A DNA stretch of 64,000 bases from JACCWP01 sp963785115 (GTDB lineage: Bacteria; Actinomycetota; Actinomycetes; Propionibacteriales; Nocardioidaceae): assembly GCA_963785115.1 (NCBI GenBank), contig CAWATY010000009.1, forward strand, positions 682,001 through 746,000. The letters are read 5' to 3'. Positions 9,835-20,963 of this stretch are shown here, in pieces; position 1 is the stretch's first letter, and each line of letters opens with the position of its first letter. Below the pieces are notes generated by a model. It ran no database searches. It saw only the letters and a program-made list of their open reading frames with translations, and had not been told where the DNA came from. The translations under genes were made by a program, and so were the position numbers.

Positions 9835-11003
9835 CCGAGTGTCTCTTCGGTGCCGGCATGTCGCGAGAGCGCGTGATCGACGGCCGCATCGACGGCGTCC
9901 AGGTCGGGTCGTCCAGCTGTCTCTGGCAGGTTGCGGGCGAACGCTTCCGGGTCGACCGACAGGTGCTCGAGGGCGTCGGCCAGCCATGCGGCGGCCGAGC
10001 CGGTGGTCCGCAGCAGGTCGCGCAGCGGCAGCCACTCGGCGTGCCAGGCGCCGGCGGCCCGTTCGTGCTCCTGCTCCATGCAGCCGAACAGGTGGCCCAC
10101 CAGCGCCGGCCCGCGGCGAGCGGCGGCCCGGGCACTGATCGCCGCCACCGGGTTGTGCTTGTGCGCCATGCTCGATGAGCCGCCGCGACCGGGAGCATCC
10201 TCGCGGGCCTCCCCCACCTCCTGCTGGGCGAGCAGCACGAGGTCGCCCGCGATCTTTGCGACGACGCCGCAGCCGGTGCCCAGATCCGCGGCGAGTTCGG
10301 CGACCGGGATCCGGTTGGTGTGCCAGGCCGGTGCGGGCACCAGTCCGAGCTCGGCCGCGAACGCCTCCACCAGCCGCGGGCCGTCGGCGCCGAAGCCGTC
10401 GAGCGTCCCGACCGGGCCCCCCAGCTGGACCGGGAGCGTCTCGCGCACCAGCCACAGGCGGTACCGGGCGCTGTCGAGTCCGCCCAGCCACGCCGCCGAC
10501 TTCGCGCCGAACGTCGTCGCCATCGCCTGTTGCAGCAGGGTTCGGCCGATCATCGCGGTGTGCCGGTGCGTACGGGTGAGGTCGGCCGCCGACCGCGCCG
10601 CTGCGGCCAGGTCGTCACCGATCGCCGCCAGAGCATCCGACGCCACGAGCATCGACGCGGTGTCGACGACGTCCTGGCTGGTCGCGCCGTGGTGGAGGTG
10701 CTCGGCGACGTCGCCGGGCAGCGCCGCCCGCAGCCGAGCGACCAGCGGGATGGCGGGGTTGCCGCCGGCAGCGGCCTCGGCACCCAGCGTCGCGGGATCG
10801 ACGTCGAGCCCGGCCCCGGCCGCGGCGATCGCCTCCGCCGCCGCCGCCGGGATCATCCCCATCCGCGCCTGGGCGGCAGCCAGCGCGGACTCGACCCGCA
10901 GCATCGCGGCGACGTACTTCTGGTCGGTGGTCGCGGCCCGGGCACCGCCCCGCTCCAGCACGCCGCCCAAGAGCCCCGGTCCGTCCGCCTCCACGTCGCC
11001 CAC
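9831..11003 (-). CDS. pcaB: 3-carboxy-cis,cis-muconate cycloisomerase
   Basis: 390 residues of the fumarase/adenylosuccinate lyase superfamily. The signature GGSSSMAHKHNPVAA and the TSQDVVDTASM block (catalytic region, residues about 100-115) are present. It lactonises 3-carboxymuconate. GTG 11003 is chosen because family similarity begins there; the reading frame stays open further upstream through pcaG. At 390 residues it is at the short end for PcaB, which often reaches about 450. It starts 32 bases after pcaG. Confidence 0.88.
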   Translation of the reverse strand: MGDVEADGPGLLGGVLERGGARAATTDQKYVAAMLRVESALAAAQARMGMIPAAAAEAIAAAGAGLDVDPATLGAEAAAGGNPAIPLVARLRAALPGDVAEHLHHGATSQDVVDTASMLVASDALAAIGDDLAAAARSAADLTRTHRHTAMIGRTLLQQAMATTFGAKSAAWLGGLDSARYRLWLVRETLPVQLGGPVGTLDGFGADGPRLVEAFAAELGLVPAPAWHTNRIPVAELAADLGTGCGVVAKIAGDLVLLAQQEVGEAREDAPGRGGSSSMAHKHNPVAAISARAAARRGPALVGHLFGCMEQEHERAAGAWHAEWLPLRDLLRTTGSAAAWLADALEHLSVDPEAFARNLPETAGRPDLDAVDAAVDHALSRHAGTEETLG

Positions 11004-11035
11004 CCTGACAGACCCGCCCGGACCCGGCGCGGGGG

Positions 11036-11599
11036 TCACAGCCGGAAGAAGACGGTCTCGCCGTCGCCTTGGAGACGGAGGGTGTGCTCCCAGTCGGAGC
11101 CGTCGGGGGTCGCGACGAGGGTGCCACGGCGATCGGGGTCGACGGTCGACAGGACGGGGTCGGCGGCGTTGGCCTCCGGCTCGTCGGCGAAGTAGATCCT
11201 GGTCACCAGCCGGTGCAGCAGGCCGCGGGCGAGCACCGACACGTCCAGGTGCGGCGCCTGCACGTCGTCGCCGTCGCCGGGCAACCGTCCCGGCTTCACG
11301 GTGTGCACCGCCCACCGCCCGTCGGCGTCGGTGCTGGCCCGGCCGAACGCGCGGAACCCGTCGCGGGGCTGCGCGCCGCGCGGGTCGTCGGGATGCACGA
11401 AGCGCCCGTCCGGGTCGGCCTGCCAGGTCTCGATCAGTCCGTCGGGCACGGGGGCGCCGTCGCCGTCGAGCAGCCGGCCGCGGAGCCAGAACGCGCCTGG
11501 CACGCCGTCGTCGGCGACGTACTCGCCGCCGTCCCAGGTCAGCCCGATGGCCAGGAACGGCCCGACGGTCTGCGACGGCGTCGAGCCCTCACTCGTCAT
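11036..11599 (-). CDS. pcaG: protocatechuate 3,4-dioxygenase alpha subunit
   Basis: 187 residues of the intradiol dioxygenase fold (TPSQTVGPFLAIGLTWDGG at the start, ETWQADPDGRF in the middle). The alpha subunit lacks the iron ligands and completes the active site of PcaH. ATG 11599 overlaps the pcaH stop by 11 bases, matching the fixed 1:1 subunit ratio. Confidence 0.92.
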   Translation of the reverse strand: MTSEGSTPSQTVGPFLAIGLTWDGGEYVADDGVPGAFWLRGRLLDGDGAPVPDGLIETWQADPDGRFVHPDDPRGAQPRDGFRAFGRASTDADGRWAVHTVKPGRLPGDGDDVQAPHLDVSVLARGLLHRLVTRIYFADEPEANAADPVLSTVDPDRRGTLVATPDGSDWEHTLRLQGDGETVFFRL

Positions 11600-12308
11600 C
11601 GTGAGCGTCCTCGAACGGCGTGGCCTCGCGGCCGCGGAGCACGATGTCGAAGCGGTAGCCCAGCGCCCACTCCGGCGTGGTCGTCGCGTGGTCGTACGAC
11701 GACACCATCCGCTGCCGGGCCGCCTGATCGGGCACCGAGTTGAAGATCGGGTCCTGCCCGAACAACGGGTCGTCCGGGAAGTACATCTGGGTGACGAGCC
11801 GCTGGGTGAACGCCCGGCCGAACACCGAGAAGTGGATGTGCGCGGGTCGCCAGGCGTTGTCGTGATTGCCCCAGGGGTACGCCCCCGGGCGCACGGTGAC
11901 GAACGAGTAGCGGCCCTCGTCGTCGGTCATCGTCCGGCCGAGACCGGTGAAGTTCGGGTCCAACGGCGCTGGCCAGCGGTCGATGGCATGGCGGTAGCGA
12001 CCGGCCGCGTTGGCCTGCCACACCTCGAGCAGGGTCTGCCGCACCGGGCGACCATCGCCGTCGCGCACCTGACCCGTCACGATGATCCGCTGGCCGACGG
12101 GCTCGCCGTCGTGCTGGCGGGTGAGGTCGTGGTCGAGCTCGCCCACCCGGTCGGCACCGAGCAGCGGCCCGGTCACCTCGGTCAGCCGTTGCGGCAGGTC
12201 GACGGGCGCCAGCAGCGGTGCCCTGCTCCGGGTCGAGCGGTAGTCCGGGGACAGGTGCGGCGGGTGGGTGCCCTCCGGGTCGTGCCGGTAGCGCGGCAAC
12301 AGCAGCAT
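11589..12308 (-). CDS. pcaH: protocatechuate 3,4-dioxygenase beta subunit
   Basis: 239 residues. The iron ligands are readable: Tyr in NAAGRYRHAID, Tyr in RPGAYPWGNHDN and two His in WRPAHIHFSVFG, the 2-Tyr 2-His set of intradiol enzymes. The N-terminal extension PRYRHDPEGTHPPHLSPDYR is typical of PcaH. It cleaves protocatechuate to 3-carboxy-cis,cis-muconate. It is the first gene of the pcaHGBDC operon and diverges from pcaR, with a palindromic operator in the 69-base gap. Confidence 0.93.
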   Translation of the reverse strand: MLLLPRYRHDPEGTHPPHLSPDYRSTRSRAPLLAPVDLPQRLTEVTGPLLGADRVGELDHDLTRQHDGEPVGQRIIVTGQVRDGDGRPVRQTLLEVWQANAAGRYRHAIDRWPAPLDPNFTGLGRTMTDDEGRYSFVTVRPGAYPWGNHDNAWRPAHIHFSVFGRAFTQRLVTQMYFPDDPLFGQDPIFNSVPDQAARQRMVSSYDHATTTPEWALGYRFDIVLRGREATPFEDAHDDE

Positions 12309-12353
12309 GAGACAGCACGCTAGGCAGCGGCCATGATGTCTCGTACCCGAGGC

Positions 12354-12368
12354 TTCCACTGAGCGGAA
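12354..12368. promoter_or_regulatory. putative PcaR (IclR-type) operator between pcaH and pcaR
   Basis: The 15-mer TTCCACTGAGCGGAA is a near-perfect inverted repeat (TTCC..GGAA outer arms). The same motif, with its two asymmetric positions exchanged, occurs at 13173-13187 before pobA. It lies 45 bases upstream of the pcaH start and overlaps the pcaR ribosome binding region (GGAAGGA, 12365-12371), so binding could block pcaR and control pcaHG. TTCC/GGAA arms resemble those reported for IclR-family proteins. Assignment to PcaR is inference. Confidence 0.6.
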
Positions 12369-12377
12369 GGACAGGCC

Positions 12378-13145
12378 GTGGCGGGCAACACCCTCGAACC
12401 CGGCGTGACCGTGTCGCGGCGGCTGCTCGCCGTGCTGGGCGCGTTTGACCTGCGGCACCCGCGGCTCACCCTGACCCAGATCGCCCGGCGCGCCGACCTG
12501 CCGTTGTCGACCGTCCACCGGTTCGCCGGCGAGCTGGAGTCCTGGGGCGCGCTGGCCCGCGAGGAATCGGGCGAGTACGTGGTCGGCCGCCGGCTGTGGG
12601 ACATCGGCCTGCTCGCGCCGGTGCAACGAGGCCTGCGCGAGCTCGCCGCCCCGCACCTGCAGGACATCCACGCCGCAACCCGCGAGACGGTCCACTTCGC
12701 CGTCCGCGACGGCGACCGCGCGCTGTACCTCGAACGGATCTCGGGCAACCGGTCGGTCCGGGTGGTCAGCCACGTCGGCGCCCGGTTGCCGCTGCACACG
12801 ACGGGAGTGGGCAAGGTCCTGCTCGCACACGCACCGGCCGAGGTCGTCGCCGACGTGCTCGAGCACCTCACCAGGGAGACCCGCTACTCGATCGTCGAGC
12901 CGCGACGGCTGGCCCGCCAGCTCGCCGAGGTGCGGCGGCGCGGGTACGCACGGACCGCCGAGGAGATGACCCTCGGCACCTGCTCGGTCGCCGTGCCGGT
13001 GCTGGACGCCGACGGCGCGGCGGCCGCCGCCGTCGGCATCGTGGTCCCGAGCAACCGGCACGACCTCCCCCGGATGGTGCCCGCGCTGCAGGTGGCCGCC
13101 GCGGCCATCGGGCGTCGGCTCGATCCCGCCACCGCCTGGGGCTGA
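12378..13145 (+). CDS. pcaR: IclR family regulator of protocatechuate catabolism
   Basis: 255 residues. The N-terminal winged helix-turn-helix (VSRRLLAVLGAFDL, then LTLTQIARRADLPLSTVHRF) occupies residues 10-65. The effector domain follows, with HFAVRDGDRALYLERISG, LPLHTTGVGKVLLAHAP and CSVAVPVLDADG. It sits between the divergent pcaHGBDC operon and pobA, both of which carry the same palindrome. GTG 12378 is preceded by GGAAGGA at six bases. The effector is probably protocatechuate or beta-ketoadipate; the sequence does not say which. Confidence 0.85.
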   Translation: MAGNTLEPGVTVSRRLLAVLGAFDLRHPRLTLTQIARRADLPLSTVHRFAGELESWGALAREESGEYVVGRRLWDIGLLAPVQRGLRELAAPHLQDIHAATRETVHFAVRDGDRALYLERISGNRSVRVVSHVGARLPLHTTGVGKVLLAHAPAEVVADVLEHLTRETRYSIVEPRRLARQLAEVRRRGYARTAEEMTLGTCSVAVPVLDADGAAAAAVGIVVPSNRHDLPRMVPALQVAAAAIGRRLDPATAWG

Positions 13146-13148
13146 GGC

Positions 13149-13187
13149 TTCCGCTCGGCCTTCCGGTCAGCCTTCCGCTGAGTGGAA
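13149..13187 (+). promoter_or_regulatory. putative three-repeat operator upstream of pobA
   Basis: Three TTCCGCT-like heptamers start at 13149, 13161 and 13173, exactly 12 bases apart (the middle one is TTCCGGT). The third forms the palindrome TTCCGCTGAGTGGAA (13173-13187), which matches the operator before pcaH. A palindrome plus extra direct repeats recalls the three-repeat sites described for the IclR-type regulators PcaU and PobR of Acinetobacter. It starts four bases after the pcaR stop and lies 43 bases before the pobA start. Confidence 0.6.
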
Positions 13188-13230
13188 ACGGTCGGTGGCG
13201 GTCGTGCGCAGCGGCGGCGACCCTCACGGG

Positions 13231-14406
13231 ATGCGGACGCAGGTGGCCATCGTCGGGGCCGGGCCGGCCGGCCTGCTGCTGTCACACCTGCTGGACGCCG
13301 CGGGGATCGAGTCCGTGCTGGTCGAGAACCGCAGCCGGGCCTACTGCGAGGCCCGCATCCGGGCCGGCGTCCTGGAGTCGTCCACGGTCGACCTGCTCAC
13401 CGAGCACGGGCTCGGCGAGCGACTGCGGAGCGAGGGGCTCGAGCACCGCGGCATCTACCTGCAGTGGCCCGGTGAGCGGCACCACCTCGACTTCGTCGAC
13501 CTGTGCGGACGCAGCGTCTGGATCTACGGGCAGACGGAGGTCGTGAAGGACCTGCTGACCGCGCGTGACACAGCGGGCCAGCAGATCTGGTTCGAGGTGT
13601 CCGACACCGCCGTGCACGACATCGAGAGCGAGCGGCCGCGGGTCACGTTCACCGACGTGGACGGCGCCGAGCAGACGATCGACTGCGACGTCGTCGCGGG
13701 CTGCGACGGCTCGCAGGGCTACAGCCGCGACTCGGTGCCCGCCGACGTGCGACAGGTGTGGGAGCGCAGCTACCCGTACGCGTGGCTGGGCATCCTGGCC
13801 GACGTCGCCCCGTCCATCGACGAGCTGATCTACGCCTGGCACCCACGGGGCTTCGCGTTGCACAGCATGCGCTCGCCCACGGTCAGCCGGCTGTACCTGC
13901 AGGTGCCGGCCGACGAGGAGGTCGAGGACTGGTCCGACGACCGGGTGTGGACCGAGCTGTCCACCCGGCTCAGTGACGGCCAGCAGGGGTGGACGCTGCA
14001 GGACGGGCCGGTGACCGACAAGTCCGTCACCCCGATGCGCAGCATCGTCCGCACCCCGCTGCGGCACGGCCGGCTGTTCCTGGCCGGCGATGCGGCGCAC
14101 ATCGTGCCGCCCACGGGGGCGAAGGGGCTCAACCTCGCGGTCGCCGACGTGGCACTGCTGTCCCGGGCGCTGGTGGCGTGGTTGCGCGACGGCGACGAGC
14201 AACCGGCCGACGACTACAGCGACACCGCGTTGCGCCGGGTCTGGCGGTGCACGCACTTCTCGTACTGGATGACCACCATGCTGCACCGCTCGGGCGACGA
14301 CTTCGACGCCGAGCTGCAGCGCTCACAGCTCGCCTGGGTGTGCCGTTCGCAGGCTGGCGCGGCGGGGCTCGCGGAGAACTACGCCGGTCTGCCGATCGGC
14401 TACTGA
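13231..14406 (+). CDS. pobA: 4-hydroxybenzoate 3-monooxygenase
   Basis: 391 residues, the length of PobA. The FAD sites are visible: IVGAGPAGLLLSHLL at the start, CDGSQGYSR near residue 160 and GDAAHIVPPTGAKGLNLAVA near residue 285. The substrate region includes the block beginning RAYCEARIRAGVLES. It hydroxylates 4-hydroxybenzoate to protocatechuate and thus feeds the adjacent pca pathway. ATG 13231 fits the family start; an in-frame upstream start at 13195 is unlikely. Confidence 0.93.
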   Translation: MRTQVAIVGAGPAGLLLSHLLDAAGIESVLVENRSRAYCEARIRAGVLESSTVDLLTEHGLGERLRSEGLEHRGIYLQWPGERHHLDFVDLCGRSVWIYGQTEVVKDLLTARDTAGQQIWFEVSDTAVHDIESERPRVTFTDVDGAEQTIDCDVVAGCDGSQGYSRDSVPADVRQVWERSYPYAWLGILADVAPSIDELIYAWHPRGFALHSMRSPTVSRLYLQVPADEEVEDWSDDRVWTELSTRLSDGQQGWTLQDGPVTDKSVTPMRSIVRTPLRHGRLFLAGDAAHIVPPTGAKGLNLAVADVALLSRALVAWLRDGDEQPADDYSDTALRRVWRCTHFSYWMTTMLHRSGDDFDAELQRSQLAWVCRSQAGAAGLAENYAGLPIGY

Positions 14407-14428
14407 GCCTGAGTTCTGACGGTCAGGC
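14407..14428. terminator. possible short bidirectional hairpin between converging genes
   Basis: GCCTGA (14407-14412) and TCAGGC (14423-14428) form a six-base stem around a ten-base loop, right after the pobA stop and overlapping the stop of the opposite-strand hydrolase. No T-run follows. The stem is short, so this is only a candidate. Confidence 0.25.
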
Positions 14429-15718
14429 GTAGGGCGTGCGGCGTAGCTCGTACGTCGCCAGGACCAGGTGGGAGACGCCGCCGTCGGCGTCGCGGACCAC
14501 CTGCAGCGTCTCACCGGTGAAGTAGTCGTCCAGACCTGTCCACCGGTCGGTCCCTGCCGCAACGAAGCGCCCGCCGCGGTCGAAACCGTCGGTGTCCAGC
14601 ACCAGCCCGCCGTTGCGGACCAGCAGCCGGAACGGCGTGTTCCCCCAGTACCACGGCCCGACGATCTCGTCGGCCCCGGCCAGCTCGGGCTCGGGCGTCC
14701 ACGTCGGCGGGACCACCGGCTCGGCGACCCGCAGCGTGTCCAGCAAGGTCAGCGCCAGCCGGGGGGTGTCGCCGACGGTCGCGTTGGCGAGCGCGAAGGC
14801 GCCGCTGCGCTCGGCCGGGTCGACGGCGATGCCGGCGAGGAAGCCGGGCATCGACCCACCGTGGCCGTACCGCAGGCGGCCCCCGTCGTGGGAGAGCCGT
14901 AGGCCGAGCCCGTAGGCGCCGGCGAGGTCGCCGGGCGCGGCCGCGGTGGGCACCATCATCTGTCGAAGCGTCTCGGGGGCGAGCACCGCCGGGTCCGGCT
15001 CGAGCAGGAAGCCCGCCCACCGGGCGAGGTCGCCGACCGTGCTCCACAGCTGTCCCGCCGGCGCCATCGCCCCGGTGTCGGTGTGCGGCTCCGCCGACAG
15101 CCGCCCCGTCCACGGGTGCACGGAGTGCCCGTCGGCGTGCGGCGGCTGCGGCCCGTACGTCGTGCGGTCCATGCCCAGCGGCACCAGCACCCGCTCGGCC
15201 AGCACCTCCCACCAGCTGCCGTCGCGGATCCGCTCGACCACGGCGCCGAGCAGCGCGTAGCCGACGTTGCTGTAGTGGTGCTGCGAGCCTGAGGCCACCG
15301 CCAACGGCTGCTGGTCGATCCGGTGCAGCAGGTCGTCGATGTCGCCACCGTCGCTGCGCTCCCACCAGGGTCCCTCGGGCTCGGCCGGCAGGCCGCCGGC
15401 ATGGGCGAGCAGGTGCCGGAGCGTGGCCTCCGGCCAGGGACACGACGGAAGGTACGCGACCACCGGCTCGTCGAGGTCGACGAGCGACTCGTCGCGACAC
15501 TGCAGCACGAGCACCGCGGTCATGCGTCTTGGTGAGCGAGCCGATCCGGTACTGCAGGTCGGTCGGGTCGACGCCGTCGGGCAGGTCACCGCGGCCGGCG
15601 GACCACACCAGGTCGCCGTCGCGGACCAGGCCCGCGACGACTGACGGCTGGCGGTCGTTGGCCTGCACGGACGCGACGTGGTGCAGCAGCGCCCGGGCGG
15701 TGCCGGCCAGCAGCTCGG

Positions 15719-15722
<4 letters not shown>
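14423..15722 (-). pseudogene. serine beta-lactamase-like hydrolase, frameshifted
   Basis: A class C beta-lactamase/D-peptidase-type hydrolase split by one frameshift. The N-terminal part, from GTG 15722, reads to RIGSLTKT with the SxxK nucleophile motif. After one surplus base near 15524 the frame changes and continues TAVLVLQCRDESLVDLDEPV, through YSNVGYALLG (YxN) and RYGHGGSMPGF, to the C-terminus at 14423. Removing the extra base gives one uninterrupted protein of about 432 residues. GTG 15722 overlaps the gcvP stop (GTGA), so it would be translated after gcvP. Either a true recent pseudogene or a sequencing error. Confidence 0.8.
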
Positions 15723-18631
<2,909 letters not shown>

Positions 18632-18694
18632 CGTCGCTCCGGGGTCGGGACGGTCAGGTCCCTCCCCTCAGTCACCGCCGGCCCGTACGCGCCG

Positions 18695-18815
18695 AACGGC
18701 TCCAGAGTGGCCTCGTCCGCGCGGTCCTGGTGCCTGAGAGGTTCCGGGAGGAGTTGCCCCGTCGGCGCTGCGCCGACCCCCGTTCGGGGGTCGCCGGCAG
18801 CTCTCCCGCACGGCG
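18695..18815 (-). promoter_or_regulatory. glycine riboswitch in the gcvP leader
   Basis: On the minus strand the leader reads GCGGGAGAGCTGCC near 18811, then a strong hairpin (CGACCCCCGAACGGGGGTCG), then GCCGACGGGGCAACTCC and CCTCTCAGGCACCAGGACCG, ending with a CTCTGGAG element near 18705. This is the order of conserved elements in a glycine aptamer. It ends about 65 bases before the gcvP start. One aptamer copy is clear; no second full copy was seen. Glycine would raise gcvP expression, as known for this class. Confidence 0.85.
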
Positions 18816-18918
18816 TCGCCAGCCGGTCCCGACGCTACCAGCGTCGGTGCGGACCGCGACCCGAGCACCGCGGGCAGCCGCAGACCTGCTCGTGGCCGCG
18901 GCGTGGCACGATCGCGCC

Positions 18919-20340
18919 ATGCCGCTCGTCGCCGGGATCGACTCGTCCACCCAGTCCTGCAAGGTCGTCGTCCGCGACGCGGACACGGGCGCGCTGGTCC
19001 GTGAGGGCCGTGCCACCCATCCCGACGGCACCGAGGTCGACGCCCGCGCCTGGTGGTCGGCACTCGGCGAGGCGGCGGAGGAGGCCGGGGGCTTGGCCGA
19101 CGTGGCCGCCGTCGCGGTGGGCGCGCAGCAGCACGGGCTGGTGGCCCTCGGCGACGACGGCGAGCCGGTGCGCGACGCCCTGCTGTGGAACGACACCCGC
19201 TCCGCCGACGCGGCCACGGACCTGATCACCGAGCTCGGCGACGGCGACGAGCAGGCGGGCCGGGAAGCCTGGGCCGATGCCGTGGGGGTCGTGCCGGTGG
19301 CGTCGTTCACGGTGGCGAAGGCACGTTGGGTGGCCGAGCACGAGCCGGACAACGCCGCCCGCACCGCCGCCATCGCCCTGCCGCACGACTGGCTGACCTG
19401 GCAGCTGCGGGGTGGCCGGCTCGGCACCGACGAGCTCACCACCGATGCCGGCGACGCCAGCGGCACCGGCTGGTACGACCCGGTCGCCGGCGACTACCGG
19501 CTCGACCTGCTCGAGCGCGGCCTCGGCCGCCGCTGCGACCTGCCCCGGGTCGCGGTCGCGGGCGAGCCGGTGGGTGAGGCGGCCGAGCTCGCCTCCGGCG
19601 CGGTCCTCGGCCCCGGCACCGGCGACAACGCTGCCGCTGCGCTCGGTCTCGGGATCGGTCCGGGCGACGTCGTGGTGTCGATCGGGACGTCGGGCGTGGT
19701 CTCGGCGTCCAGTGACGTCCGCGTGCACGACCCGAGCGGCATCGTGGCGGGCTTCTGCGACGCCGAGGGGCGCCGGCTGCCGCTGGTGTGCACGCTGAAC
19801 GCCTCCCGGGTGCTCAGCGCCACCGCCCAGCTGCTCGGCGTCGACCTGGACGAGCTGTCCACGCTCGCGCTGTCCGCTCCGGTCGGCTCGGAGGGCATCG
19901 TGCTCGTGCCGTACCTCGAGGGCGAGCGCACCCCGGACCGGCCACGCGCCTCCGGAGCCGTGCACGGGCTGCGGGTGCACAACGCCCAGCCGGCCAATCT
20001 CGCCCGCGCCGCGGTCGAGGGTCTGCTCTGCGGGCTGGCCGACGGCATCGACGCGCTCGTCGAGCAGGGCGTGGAGGTCCGGCGGGCGCTGCTGATCGGC
20101 GGCGGCGCCAAGTCGGAGGCGCTGCGGGTGCTCGCCCCGTCGATCTTCGGCTGCCCGGTCGAGGTACCGGCGCCCGACGAGTACGTCGCCAACGGCGCCG
20201 CCCGCCAGGCCGCCTGGGCGCTGAGCGGTGCCGACGCGCCCCCGGACTGGGAGGTCGAGGTCACCGCCGCCGAGCAGGCCGACCCCACCCCAGCCGTGCG
20301 GACCCGCTACGCCGAGGTCCGCGACCTCACCGAGGGCTGA
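18919..20340 (+). CDS. xylB: xylulokinase-type FGGY sugar kinase
   Basis: 473 residues. The N-terminus VAGIDSSTQSCKVVVRDADTG is the first phosphate loop of FGGY kinases; AVGAQQHGLV and LLWNDTRSA near residues 70-95 are the xylulokinase substrate region. The second domain has VVSIGTSGVVS and the nucleotide motif LIGGGAKSEALR. XylB would phosphorylate D-xylulose; no xylose isomerase or transporter is adjacent, so the substrate is inferred from family similarity. ATG 18919 opens the conserved domain. Tandem palindromes follow the stop. Confidence 0.8.
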   Translation: MPLVAGIDSSTQSCKVVVRDADTGALVREGRATHPDGTEVDARAWWSALGEAAEEAGGLADVAAVAVGAQQHGLVALGDDGEPVRDALLWNDTRSADAATDLITELGDGDEQAGREAWADAVGVVPVASFTVAKARWVAEHEPDNAARTAAIALPHDWLTWQLRGGRLGTDELTTDAGDASGTGWYDPVAGDYRLDLLERGLGRRCDLPRVAVAGEPVGEAAELASGAVLGPGTGDNAAAALGLGIGPGDVVVSIGTSGVVSASSDVRVHDPSGIVAGFCDAEGRRLPLVCTLNASRVLSATAQLLGVDLDELSTLALSAPVGSEGIVLVPYLEGERTPDRPRASGAVHGLRVHNAQPANLARAAVEGLLCGLADGIDALVEQGVEVRRALLIGGGAKSEALRVLAPSIFGCPVEVPAPDEYVANGAARQAAWALSGADAPPDWEVEVTAAEQADPTPAVRTRYAEVRDLTEG

Positions 20341-20351
20341 GGTGGCGCGGG

Positions 20352-20373
20352 TTTCGCAAGCCGGCTTGCGAAA
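20352..20373. repeat. perfect 22-bp palindrome after xylB
   Basis: The half-site TTTCGCAAGCC is followed immediately by its exact reverse complement, giving 22 bases with no spacer, 12 bases after the xylB stop. As RNA it cannot form a perfect hairpin without sacrificing central pairs as a loop, and no T-run follows. It could be a dyad operator or part of a transcription end. Confidence 0.7.
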
Positions 20374-20374
20374 G

Positions 20375-20412
20375 CCGCACTTGCCCCCGGTTATTGCACG
20401 GGGCAGGTGCGG
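20375..20412. terminator. strong hairpin, probable terminator
   Basis: CCGCACTTGCCCC (20375-20387) pairs with GGGGCAGGTGCGG (20400-20412) over 13 bases with one T-G wobble around a 12-base loop that is unusually AT-containing (GGTTATTGCA). It lies two bases after the 22-bp palindrome and 66 bases before the next start. There is no U-tract, which is common in high-GC actinobacterial terminators. Confidence 0.5.
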
Positions 20413-20477
20413 ACGACACGGGGCGAGTGTGCGGCGACCTGCGGCACAGTGAGGCACCGACAAGGGCGGGTGAGGGC

Positions 20478-20963
20478 ATGGGCAAGGATGACGGCGAGCG
20501 CGGTGCACCCGGGCGGGACGAGGACGAGGCCGAGCGGGTCGACCGCAACTGGGCCGAGCTGCTGCAGGAGCTGCGCGTCACCCAGACCGGCGTGCAGCTG
20601 CTCGCCGGCTTCCTGCTGACGCTGCCGTTCCAGGAGCGGTTCGAGGACCTGTCCACCCTGCAGGAGTCGGTCTACCTGACCGTCGTGATTCTCGCGGTGA
20701 TGTCCACCGGACTGCTGATCGCGCCGGTCAGCTTCCATCGTGCGGTGTTCCGCCGGCAGGAGAAGGAGTGGCTGGTGCTCGCCGCACACTGGGCGGCGCG
20801 GGGCGGGCTGGTGCTGATGTCGATGGCCATCGCGGGCGTGGTCTGGCTGACGTTCAGCGTCGTGCTCAACACCACTGCGGCCAACGTCAGCGGCGGGCTG
20901 ATCCTGGTGCTGCTGGCGACCCTGTGGTTCGTGGTCCCGCGCGCGGCCCGGCACGACGCGTGA
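20478..20963 (+). CDS. DUF6328-type membrane protein
   Basis: 161 residues. A charged cytoplasmic N-terminus (residues 1-30) leads into ELRVTQTGVQLLAGFLLTLPF, the mark of this family, and four hydrophobic segments (about 45-60, 72-92, 107-130 and 137-153). Function is unknown. ATG 20478 has GAGGG upstream. The stop overlaps the next start (GTGA), so the two form a pair. Confidence 0.7.
   Translation: MGKDDGERGAPGRDEDEAERVDRNWAELLQELRVTQTGVQLLAGFLLTLPFQERFEDLSTLQESVYLTVVILAVMSTGLLIAPVSFHRAVFRRQEKEWLVLAAHWAARGGLVLMSMAIAGVVWLTFSVVLNTTAANVSGGLILVLLATLWFVVPRAARHDA

Noticed and set aside
13149..13187. Repeats after pcaR as a transcription terminator
   Set aside because: The palindrome recurs at the pcaH/pcaR gap where no terminator is expected, so an operator is the better reading.
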